41,995 bases of DNA, from assembly GCA_015680685.1 (NCBI GenBank), contig MNCI01009226.1, positions 166,287 to 208,281 on the forward strand. Reading direction: 5' to 3'. Each line of letters starts with the position of its first letter. Within the stretch, counting starts at the first letter, position 1. Below the pieces are notes generated by a model. That model searched no databases. It worked only from the letters and a program-made list of their open reading frames with translations, and was not told the DNA's origin. Source of the DNA: Gnetum montanum (Eukaryota > Streptophyta > Gnetopsida > Gnetales > Gnetaceae). A program made the translations under genes and the position numbers. Below, piece by piece: positions 1 to 9,741 of the stretch.

Positions 1-1130
1 CTACGCTCTAGAGAGTAGTCAAGGTGTAGTTGGAAAAAATAGCCTCTAAAGGCCCCAACACCTCTACATCCACATCTGCATCAACTCTAGCACCTCTCCA
101 GTAGTAACATTTTACATTTTCCACAAAATTGTAACTACATTCTAGAGCGTAGACCTGGAGTATAGTCTCCAAAATTTTTATTTTTTGACATTATTTGCAT
201 CTTTTCAAGTACTTTATGGTTTTCTCTATGTAGCTAGGTAGCATAGTCATAGTCTCTTGGCTTCATAGACTTTGTTAGAGCAACAACATTACTCAATACC
301 TCAAAGCCTAACACTAGAGCATAGTTGGGATGAGTGTAGTTCCAACTACCCTAGAGTGTAGTCCCACCTACCTCTCTACCATGTGGCACATGATCCACAT
401 TTTGGGCTAACCCTAGCCCTATAAATACCCTTGCGCTTTACATTTTATGGGTGGGCTTTCATTTTCACTGGTTAGCATTGGCATTTTGCACTCTTGGCAT
501 TTTGGCATTTCAACACTTAGCTTCTTGGGTGAACAAGATCCAGAGCATAGCACATTGGTAGAAAGGTAGAGTTACATACCACAACCCATTGCAGCCTCAT
601 TGCAACTCTGCAAAACATTGCATGGTACACCACGACGACCAACTCGGCAGGCACAGACACCACAGTGAGCACCAAACTTCATAGCCCAACACCACCGAGA
701 CTATAACTACGCTCTCCACTATGTTTGTTGTACACTGTGTACCTTCTAAATTCCTTTTGGAGTTAACTACATGCAACTGCATTTAGGGTGGTGTTCCATT
801 TCTCTCTCTTCCTCCCTTGCATTTTTTTGCATTTTGTTCATGTTTTGGCCTATAATTACACTTAGGCGATGGTCCATGCATGTCGACACTCTTGTTTGCT
901 ATTGAAAAACATGAGTATGCTTGGCACTATTCACACTGTTAACACCAACTATGCTCAGCACTATTCACACGGTTGCTCGACACTTAGCACTATTCGCATT
1001 AACACTATTTGCACTTCGTAAGTCCATGTTCAATCAACAAGACCATTTAGGGCACCTTGTCTCTGCCTCCAACAAGGAACTTATATGGATGTAGGGTTAG
1101 GTTGTGCACCCATTGACCCCTCAGTGTTCC
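1..1130. repeat. Unassigned LTR-like repeat region
   Basis: No gene is visible. A TATAAATA box lies at 420-427, preceded by several short copies of a CTAGAG-n-GTAG-type motif (about 6-20, 143-153, 315-324, 351-361) and followed near 930-1010 by several copies of CACTATTC-type words. This looks like the promoter end of an LTR from a family other than its neighbour, cut where the truncated LTR at 1131 begins. No LTR ends, primer site or partner copy are visible in the window, so the class is an inference. The 61-codon minus-strand frame at 597-782 matches no family I recognise. Confidence 0.4.
420..427 (+). promoter_or_regulatory. TATA box, LTR-like
   Basis: TATAAATA in the context CCTATAAATACC, the same form as the TATA box of the intact LTR at 16957. 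It is the only promoter-like signal in the first kilobase. Confidence 0.4.
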
Positions 1131-1514
1131 AGCCACCGATGTTTTTGGTCACAATACTAGTAGCATCATAATGTGTTTAGGATGTGTATGGTAGATGGGA
1201 ATAGATTATTATGTTATAATTAGTTAAGGCATTAATTAATTATTAAATTAAATAAAAATTTAATTAATTTATTTTCTACACTTAGGTAAATTAAATGAAA
1301 AATATAAAAAATGATACAAATTATATGCCTCAGTTACACTTAACCATACCATTATACCTCATAAGTGAAACTAAGAAGAGAACAGTCACGTCCTTGAGAT
1401 TCAGTACCTAGCTAATGCATACTTAGATAGCTTAATTCTATGGAATTTGATTGAATCTATTTGTGAATGCTAGTGATTCGTATGGCTGGGCATAGTGATT
1501 GCTCGCTGCTCATC
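1131..1514 (+). repeat. Truncated 5' LTR (A)
   Basis: This matches the last ~390 bases of the LTR at 12856-13630: both carry the same run from GTGTTTA(G/A)GATGTGTATG through a TTAATTAATTATTA tract to a GCTAGTGATT(C/G)GTATG word shortly before the end. The end is TCATC just before the primer site. The start is approximate because the U3 and TATA part is absent and foreign sequence abuts it. It is partner of LTR B. Confidence 0.75.
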
Positions 1515-1516
1515 TT

Positions 1517-1534
1517 TGGCGTCATTTCCAGGGA
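1517..1534 (+). other. Primer-binding site (tRNA-Asp type)
   Basis: TGGCGTCATTTCCAGGGA begins two bases after the LTR end. It is a degenerate match to the TGGCGCCGTTGCCGGGGA-type site of Athila/Tat elements, complementary to the 3' end of plant tRNA-Asp. It marks this LTR as the 5' one and sets the strand of the element. A better preserved copy is at 17707. Confidence 0.75.
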
Positions 1535-2555
1535 CCTTAGTTAGCTACGTGCGCTACCTAGGAGTGAGTGAAATTATCCAAGGACATTATAACAAATGTT
1601 AAAGTTGAAATCATTAAGAAAATATTAATAACAATACAAGCACACTATTTTTCTTCAAAACTAACATGGCTTCTTCTTGCAGGGAATAGTCTCCACTATT
1701 GTTCAGGAAAACTTTTAATCAACAAAGGTAAGAAGGCTTGAAACCACTTGTGCCCTAGAAATGCAAAGTGATCTATACTCATCCAAATAAGTATGTTCAA
1801 GAATTCATCGTTATCCTACACCAAGATGAACAATTTTGGTGGAGGGATATGGAGGGAAACATCCTATTGCTACTCGATCAATCAGTTCTTGCGATGCTGC
1901 TCCACAATCTCATGAGATTGGGCATCCATAAGCTCAATTCTAAGTATGTTGTGCAAGATCATGACTACTAGTATTGTCATCCCACAGATGCACAATGAAG
2001 GTAAGATCGGTAGATGGAAGCATGCTATAAGGCATTAAAAAGCAAGAAGTTCACAAACCCCTTGTTCATGCTAGGCCAAAAGGAAGGAGAGGATCCCTTC
2101 TCAGAGGGTTCTCAAAACATTGACTCTCCTTCCCTTCTCTTCAATGAAGGGACCCTTAACCAAAATTTATAGTTAATTGTAAATAACCTTGGTTTAAAGA
2201 AGAATGGGTCGCATGACCATGGAGGCTCCAAAGGAGGCAGTTAAGGAAGGAACAATGAAAAGCACCATAATAAAGATAAACATGGTGATAGTGGCTAGGA
2301 CCAAAGGAGAGGAAGTAGAAAGCACTATTTTGGTGCTAGTCTTTCTTCCTCTTCACCTTTTTCATCCTCATCATCTTCCTACTTTAGGTTTGACGAAAGT
2401 AGCAAATGGAGAAATTATGATGGAGGTGATCGATAGGAAAAAGATCATCGTAGACCTTGCCGAGATAGTAGAGACTAGGGGTGTGGGTAAGCAACGGAGG
2501 TTCACCATAGAGAACAAAGGAACACAAAGGGCATCATAGGCATCATGGTCATCAT
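1535..2555 (+). other. Leader and start of gag region, decayed
   Basis: This stretch follows the primer site and precedes recognisable Gag. The open frame at 1768-1971 has no family match that I recognise. Bases 2170-2540 encode, across frames, a His/Gly/Ser-rich low-complexity stretch, which may be the degraded N-terminal leader of Gag. The frame at 2204-2539 is open but reads low-complexity sequence and is probably not real in that frame. Confidence 0.4.
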
Positions 2556-4030
2556 AGGGGCTATGACTATGATGAGCCTTTTCTTACAACTAGAAACATG
2601 CTCAATATTGTGAATTTCATAAAAATTTCAACAAGGCACATAAGAGATAGCCAAATCAAATGGTTGAACATCTCTAAACCTTTCATGATGTATGCATCCT
2701 ACAAAACATTAAGAATGAATGGTAGAAATTGAAGTTGTTCCTTATGAAACTTAAGAAGGAGTTTGAAAGCTGGTATTGGCCCTTAGAACTAGAATCAATT
2801 ACATGGTGGAGTACAATGCTTGAACTCTTTAATGACAAGTATTAAATGTACTCTCGAGTGTCTAACTTGAGGAAGCAAATCCAAGAGTCGAAGTAAGAAA
2901 CATATGAATCCTCAGATGTGGCCATGAATAGATATTACTCATTGTTGCATTGATTCCTAAGCCATGGCTTTTCTTAGAGGGAGTAGCTAAGCCATATCAT
3001 AAATGGGCATTGAATAGAAATGAGGAGTACTCTTGGGGTCTATGCTCAAGGGATATTTTCAGAGCTAAGAGCCCATCAAGTCCGAAGGATAATTGAGGAA
3101 GTGGCCAAAGAAGAAGATGAGTTTAGGAAACATGAAAGTGTAGAGGAATATAATTGGGACCCTTCCATTCATAAAAGGGAGGTATAATTTTTTGATAATG
3201 AGGAGGAACCACTTGATAAAGTGGTGCATGCAAAACCATGTTGATACAAAAATCTATTTTTTATGTATCGGTCAAGGTAGAAAAAATGTGGAACTCTTTG
3301 GATGAGAATTTTTAAACTACTTTATGAATTATGGAGGAGTCCAAGAAGTAAGGTAGTGGTTGTGATCGAAGGATAATTAGGGAAGCTGAACGTGCTCATC
3401 AGAGTGGTAAGGGCAAAACTGCTACCATTGAAGAAGTTGTGGATTATGAGATAGATGATGATGGTGGATGTGACATCTACTAGTATGAGCATTCTAAGGG
3501 ATGTTACCTAGTTGTGTCACACTTGTAGGAATTTGGGGTGTATGCTATAAATCCTAAATTTGCAGAAAGGTAAGCACCCAGGAGATTGCCTTATCCTCAA
3601 GGCAACTATAGGTAGTTCCACTAAGAAGCCTACTATCCAAGTGAAGCTCCACCTTAACCTCATGAGTAATACTAGTAGTGATAGCATGCATAATTGTGGG
3701 GGATGCCACCACTAAGGTAGCAGTATGCTTACCAGCAGCCAGATCCATACAGGTATTATGTTCAGTAGCCCATTTCTCCACATGACTCTTCCAATCATAC
3801 ATATTTCCAACACCACTACTACCCTCCTGAATATTATAAAGCACAATCTCTAAGAGGGGAGTCCCCATTTTCATATTATCCTCCTCATCCTTCTGCACTT
3901 GTACCTCAACCCTTAACTTAGTTGCCATCTACTCCATTCATGTAGGATGAAATTCCAGCCTAGTAGCAACAAAGAAATGTCATACGGGCTATTAACTTAC
4001 AACGAGCTCCCTGATTGAGTGGTTCAGATA
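2556..4030 (+). pseudogene. gag of the first element, broken
   Basis: Translated fragments give a retrotransposon Gag core: a DEPFLTTRNM-type entry, W-rich helices around 2730-2820 (ESWYWPLELE), then NLRKQIQE near 2867 and TLGVYAQG near 3033. These align with the gag copies at 13660-15870 and, inverted, at 18850-20940. A Tyr/Pro-rich tail follows (about 3540-3930) with the shared word LWGMP. Many stops interrupt it, mostly TAG where the other copies have Gln. The minus-strand 124-codon frame at 3554-3928 is the antisense shadow of the Tyr/Pro tail. Gag would form the virus-like particle. No CCHC zinc knuckle is clear. Confidence 0.8.
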
Positions 4031-4092
4031 CTAAGCCTCAAGAATGATCCTTTTTTTGAACTAACAGTCCTACTAAGCCCTCACAAACACTT

Positions 4093-4560
4093 GTGGCTAC
4101 TAAACCTTCTTCTTCTTCCTCCTTCACAACATTCTTTGACATCCCTTTAAATCAAACACCTCCCAAAGTGCACACTATGATGTTGACCCATGTGGTCATA
4201 GATTGCATAAATTCTAGCCACCTTCTCAGGAAGAGATATGATCATGCGAGTTCCCTCATTTATTTGCAAATCACTAGGAATAAGCCTTGCAAGACTCTTC
4301 TAGACTCAGGTTCTGGTGCTAATTTGATCTCTCATGAAATGTACAAAGCTTAAAACCTACCTCCTCTCAAGAAGAACAACATTCATCTTGAGTTAGCAGA
4401 TTAGTCCATCATTATCCCCTTGGAATTGGTGGAGGATATTGTGACCACTGATTGTGGGTGGTCATATCCTACTAACTTTCTAGTGATTCACATGGATAAA
4501 TACAATGGGGAATTCCCAATCATAATGGGAAGGGCTTGGCTAAGTACAATTGATGCATGA
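4093..4560 (+). pseudogene. Retroelement aspartic protease domain, broken
   Basis: An open frame at 4093-4353 ends in LLDSGSGANLIS, the D-S-G active site of a retroviral-type aspartic protease. After a stop the same frame continues to FPIIMGRAWLST near 4510-4550, the conserved (I/L)GR.WL segment near the C-terminal end of the domain. The protease would cleave the Gag-Pol polyprotein. Its position between gag and RT is as expected for Ty3/gypsy. A Ser/Pro-rich N-terminal part precedes the domain. Stops at 4351 and 4558 make it nonfunctional. Confidence 0.8.
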
Positions 4561-5214
4561 CTAGGAATTAGAGACCTCTCCTTGAAGACTTCCAAGAAAA
4601 ATAAATTTGGAAAAATAAAGAGAAAATGCATTCTACGCATCGTGTACAATGAAACAGGGTGCCACTATGTGTAGAAATTATGAACAGTTAAAAGTACAAC
4701 AATCACAACATGTAGGCAGTGTGCAGATGTCATAGAAATTTAGGGGTGCTTGTATGCAGTAGTCACAAAATAGGAGAGCACCCAATGTTTAACAATTAAA
4801 TCTAAAATTAGTTCAACATTATGCATGGAACAAACTAAGAGCCTAACAAGGGCCTACATTGAAGCCATGGACAAAATGGAGTAGATCCATCACCAACTCT
4901 TCAATGAACTTGATGACACCAATTAGGGAGAGTTGGAAATCCCTGAGAGCTTTAAAGAGGGGTCCCTTAAGCTAAAAAATCTACTAGCCAAAATGGAATA
5001 TGCTTTTTTGAGAAATGGCAAGATGGTCATCATCAATGCCAACCTACAAAAAAAAGAAGTTATTTGAGATGGTCAATAGATGGCCACCAATCTTTGCTTA
5101 GTCATATCATGAGCTAATTGGAATTGATCCAAGGATATTCTAGCATTGAATTTACATAAATTCCTTCATGAAAACAAAGAGGCAGCTGCAAAGATGATGA
5201 TCACTCATCAAGAC
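4561..5214 (+). pseudogene. Protease-RT spacer, decayed
   Basis: Broken coding sequence connects protease and RT. The frame reads lysine-rich and then acidic segments (for example IPESFKEGSLKLKNLLAKME near 4940-4998) with many TAG/TAA codons, and meets the RT after a frame change near 5200-5220. No domain is recognised. It is probably the polyprotein linker ahead of RT. Confidence 0.45.
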
Positions 5215-5985
5215 AGGGTTTAGCTATTCCATTACGGACAATGAGTGGGTTAGCCCACTCATCATAGTGCCAAAGAAAGGTGGGAAATGGAGAGTTTGCA
5301 TCAATTTTAGGCTGTTAAACATGACAACATTCAAGGATCATTTTCCTTTACCATTTTTGGACCAAGTGTTGGACAAAATTTCTAGGCATTATTGTTATAG
5401 CTTTCTAGATGGTTATAGTGGCTATAACCAAATCCAGATAGCATTGGAGGACTAGGCCAAGACCAAATTTACAAGTCCTTAGGGGATGTTTGCATATAAA
5501 AAAATTTCATTTGGTATGTGCAATGGCTTTGCCACATTCTAGTGCCTTCTCTTGAGCATTTTCCAATAACAGATTAGTAGCACGGTGGAATTCTTCATGG
5601 ATGACTTCTCTACTTATGAGGCTACATTTAAGGAAGCCCTAGACCATCTTGAGAAAGTGCTAAAAAGGTGTGTGAAGACATACCTTAGGCTCAATTAGCA
5701 AGATAGCCACTTAATGGTCTACAAAGGCATTGTTTTGGGGCATAGAATTTCATAGAAAGGGATTGAGGTGAACCTTGTGAAAATAAGGGTCATCCAAGAA
5801 ATTACCAAACAACCAAAACTAGTTAAAGATGTGACATCATTCCTTGGTCACATTCGCTACTACTAATACTTCATTGAGAATTTTTCTAAGATCGCAAAAT
5901 AGTTGGTGAAGTTGACAAAGAAGGATGCTCAGTTTGTTTGGACTAAGGAATGTGAGCATGCATTCCAACAACTCAAGTAAAAGCT
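5215..5985 (+). pseudogene. Reverse transcriptase domain, broken
   Basis: An open segment at 5267-5455 reads PKKGGKWRVCINFRLLN and then SFLDGYSGYNQI, the fingers and motif A of a Ty3/gypsy RT with its catalytic Asp. After a stop, FFMDDF near 5590-5607 is the active-site box in the Phe form usual for Athila. VTSFLGHIRYY near 5830-5865 is the end-of-RT/connection motif. The domain would copy element RNA into DNA in the particle. At least eight in-frame stops interrupt it, mostly TAG at expected Gln or Trp positions. Confidence 0.85.
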
Positions 5986-6410
5986 CATGAAAACTTTAAT
6001 TCTATGAGCACTTTACTTATCTAGACCCCTCTAGATCATGAAAATTATGACTTGGGAGCCATGCTCATGTAGTTGGATGATCAAAAAAGTCCTTACTACA
6101 TCCATTGTACAAGAAAAAGCATTATGGGTGCATAATTGAACTACACCACCACACAGAAAGAACTAATGGTAACTGTATAGCCTTAGAAAACTTCAGGAAC
6201 TATGTGCTTGGGTACAAGGTGTTTGTGCACATAGATCATAGTGAAATCCAATTCTTAATGAATAAGCCAAGGATGAGCCTCTGTGTCATATGATGGCTGG
6301 TAATCTTGTAGGAATTCAATCTGACCATGGTAGATCGTAAGGGGACTAAGAATGTGATTGTTGACCACTTGTCTCAGTTGAGATGCAATAACAAATAAGA
6401 GAAGATCCCA
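5986..6410 (+). pseudogene. RNase H domain, broken
   Basis: The open frame at 6105-6293 aligns with the central part of Ty3/gypsy RNase H: an ERTNGNCIALENFRNYVLG segment followed by KVFVHIDHSEIQFLMNK. VDHLSQLR near 6361-6384 is the conserved end of this domain. RNase H removes the RNA strand during reverse transcription. Frameshifts around 6000-6105 break its start. Confidence 0.8.
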
Positions 6411-7735
6411 CTTTTAGATCATTTTCTTGATGAACTCATCTTTGCTAAAGCAATAACTAAACAAGTTCCCACTAAAACCAATTGATATGATGGCATTCTC
6501 ACCTACCTTCTCACTCAGGAGATGTCATAGGAATGGGATAATAGGAAGAAATAATAGTTTCTTCACTAAGCAAAACACTTCATGAAAATTAATGGACACC
6601 TTTACAAGGTGTGCGTCAATGGCCTAGTTTGATGGCACGTACCTGATGATGATCAATTACATGTTCTCTAAGATGCTCATGAGGGCCCTTGTGGGGGCCA
6701 CTATGCTAGGAGATGCATGACCATTAAGATCCTCATGGTAGGATATTACTGGCTAACACTTTTCAGGGACACTCACCACTTTGTTTGCTCCTGTGAATGT
6801 TGCCAACGTGATGGTGGGATGACTATTCATATGGAGGGGTCTCAACAATGGATCTAACCATTGGAGCCCTTTGATGTTTGGGGCATTAACTTCATGGGTC
6901 CCATCACTCCCATGTTTAACGAAAAGGCATACATAATAGTAGCTATTAACTACAATACCAAATGGATGAAAGCAGTGGCCATCACCAATTGCACATCTTC
7001 CATGGTTGCTTGGTTTATACAAAAACATGTTGTAAACAAGTTAGAGGTGCCACGTGCACTTATTATTAACAATGAAACTCACTTTATAGGCATCACCTTT
7101 TGAAAGCTCATGCAGTGCTTTGGGGTTGAGCATAAACTAACAACACCCTACCATCCCCAAGCTAATGATCAAGCAAAAGTTATGAATAGGGAGATCACAA
7201 AAATACTAACAAGAACCCTTAGTAAATATAGGAAGGATTGGATCACAAAACTCAATGATGTCCTTTGAGCCTACTACTCCACTTGGAAACTTCCTATTGG
7301 CTACTCTCCTAATGAGCTTATATACAAAAAACTACCAACACTTCTTATCCATGTGGAGCTTTGTACATTGTAACCATCTACGACCTTTGTCTTGACCTAA
7401 GCCTAGCACAAAAAGAAAGGTTGATGAATCTCAATGTGCTAGATGAGAACCAATTGGTGGCTCTATCATCTAACAAAGTGCATAAGGCATTTAATAAATA
7501 ATGCCATGATCTTAGAATTAGGAAAGTGAAATTTCAACTAGGAGATAAGGTCCTATACTAGAATCCCACACATGTGCCACAAAGAACAAAGTTCCAAACA
7601 TTGTTAGAGGGGCCTTATATTATCTATAAAATCTTTCCCTCTAGGGCCATGTTAATCTACAAACTTGAAAGCCCATATAAGAAGCTACTAGTCAACATGC
7701 AACAAATAAAACCTTTCTGATAACCTAAGAGAGGG
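6411..7735 (+). pseudogene. Integrase, broken, catalytic residues lost
   Basis: The zinc-binding part ends in CECCQRDGG near 6791-6817. The core follows at 6861-7103 (FDVWGINFMGPI, AINYNTKWMKAVA, ALIINNETHF), and YHPQANDQAKVMNREI near 7149-7196 ends the core. The C-terminal part runs to about 7735. The first two catalytic acids (Asp in GIDF and in ISDNG-type motifs) are Asn here, and the Glu of the QAEV/QVEV motif is Lys. All three can be explained by G-to-A changes. Stops at 6858 (TAA), 7101 (TGA) and 7267 (TGA) also interrupt it. Integrase would insert the cDNA into the genome. Confidence 0.85.
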
Positions 7736-8420
7736 AGCATGCTCAAATTTTTAGATCTTCTCCTTCCAATTTAGCTATGGTGGAGATGGCCATCCATGCT
7801 AAACCAAACACTGTGGCTCCTTAGTTTTTAACTTTTTGTTTTACATCATTTTTAGTACATTTTCTCATTCTTAAGTAAATATTTTATAATTTCTTATATA
7901 TTTTACTTTATTTGGTTTAGATTTCTTTTATGCTTTTTTTATGTTTTTCTTTTCTTTCTCTATTGTTGCCAGGACTTGATGCACTTGTAGCTATTAATTG
8001 ATGGTGGTTTCTACTATAATGCCATTTGATTGCTAATGTCTATATTCTATCCTTGAATTTTGATGTTTATAACTAATAAATGGATTCTTTTCATGATAAT
8101 AGGTAGTGAATCCATGTCATCCACTGATCCATGTAACTCTCTAGTGTTCCCTTGTTTCAGAAGTATGAGATCCCTTCTTAAAATGAAACTTATAATGAAC
8201 TTGTGACCTTAATAGTTTCTAAAATTTGAAAGGAGTTAATGAATAGACAAGGGATGTGACTTCAATGGGATTTGATGATTTTTATACTTGCCTACCCTCT
8301 TGGGTGCATGAGTGTTTCAATGGATTTCTCACCATTTCATTGTCGACTAATAACAGGAAACAAAGTATTAACATGGTGTAGTTCCCACATTAAAATCCAA
8401 AAAACAAATAAAAAAAAAAG

Positions 8421-8506
8421 GAATTCAAAGAACATCCCTTAGATAAAAGAACAAGCTACAAGCACTGGTTATGGGACTCAGAAGACATGTTACCCATGCT
8501 TGAAGG
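8421..8506 (+). repeat. Conserved linker core, copy 1
   Basis: About 86 bases from GAATTCAAAG to CATGCTTGAAGG, including GACATGTTACCCATGCTTGA. It aligns almost base for base with 16627-16713 and 22030-22115, in contrast to the more divergent flanks. Confidence 0.7.
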
Positions 8507-9286
8507 TCTCCTTTAACTAAGGCCCATCTCACTTCCTACTTATCTTTTCTTCTCTTTTTGGAATGGTGATTAATCTATGGGGATATTCTTATATATTGGA
8601 GGATGGACAAGTATAAGCATGTCAATATGAAGTCACTTGAAGTGGTTAGTTTTAATTTGGACTAAGGATGGGTGTTATCAATTCATATTAACCACAAAAT
8701 CCACAAGGGACTTCATGTGACCACAATACGAGACTTCATTCCACACTCTACTTCATCTGCCCCTATGCTTTCCATAACTCACCTCATTTATTTTTGTCAT
8801 GTTCATTTCAATGTCCTGGTTTGATATGATCAAAATTCTTCAATAGTTTCTTTGGTGATTTGGTCCTTAACTAACCATAACCATTAATCTTCCATGGGAC
8901 CAACGAACTCCTTGGTTTGAGGACATGCAAGGGCATTAAGGGCATAAGCTTGCCATGGGGAGGATCCACTTGCATACTTCTTGGTTGAGTTGGTTAAGTT
9001 CTTCATCCCTTAGGCATTTTTGCATTCAAATCTTTTGTGCTCCATGTTGGTTATGTCTAGTTATGCACTCCATTAAAATTCTCCAAGAAAAATCTCCTTT
9101 TTTGTGAATTACCTAGCCCTCTTCACACATTTCATCATGTTGTAGGCTTCATTGGCTTCCTTTGGACTCCACTTTTATTGAAAAATTTCTTTATTTTTTC
9201 TTAGTTTCTAAGTGCAAAAAATTTTCACAAATAGTTGCCTCGACATGACTCGTTGATGTAATTGCATCAATGCAATAAGAAAATTC

Positions 9287-9294
9287 TATATATA
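9287..9294 (+). promoter_or_regulatory. TATA-like box in linker, possible ORF3 promoter
   Basis: TATATATA followed by GCATGA(A)CAC and CCATTTTTGCAC. The second linker copy has TATAAATA at the homologous place (22928-22935) with the same downstream words. The box lies about 450 bases upstream of the ORF3 start codon. A promoter role is inferred. Confidence 0.4.
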
Positions 9295-9741
9295 TGCATG
9301 AACACTTTTCCATTTTTGCACATTTCTTCCAAACGCACAAGGAATTCTTACTATTCCAAGAGCCCATAGCCTTTTAGAGCTCATATCTCACAAACCTTTT
9401 GTCTGATTAACCCCATTCTTTAGTCCTATAGCTATCAAAGGTGAGCTTTATGTTATGGGGGCCATAAATCTTAGGTTTCTGCCAAAATGTTTTTGAATTT
9501 TTTCTAACCCTCACAAGGTTTAACTAATAAAATAATATTAAAATCACTAATTCATGAGAATTAAACCTTTCTAATGAACTTTGGTAGCCATCTGAATGGA
9601 ATCATAATAAAATAATATTAAAATAATCAATTTTCTATGATCACAACTTAGCCAAGTGTAACTAGCCCAAAGAGACAGGGTGCCTTCAAGTGTCCAAGGT
9701 TACACATCAAACACTAATCCTTAATCATGTTGTGATTACAA

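Larger units (their letters stand above)
7736..9741 (+). other. Noncoding linker between integrase and ORF3, copy 1
   Basis: About 2 kb without a plausible gene. Segments of it recur at 15875-16802, 21690-23376 and, inverted, at 41400-41995, always in the same place within the element. It contains a highly conserved core (8421-8506), a later segment around an AAGGGCATTAAGGGCAT word (8932-8948) and GGGGAGGATCC (8957-8967), and a TATA-like box at 9287-9294 about 450 bases before ORF3. Conservation of noncoding sequence across copies suggests a role in the element's life cycle (inference). Confidence 0.7.

Noticed and set aside
3554-3928. 124-codon minus-strand frame
   Set aside because: It is the antisense of the Tyr/Pro-rich gag tail, which aligns with two other gag copies on their sense strands.
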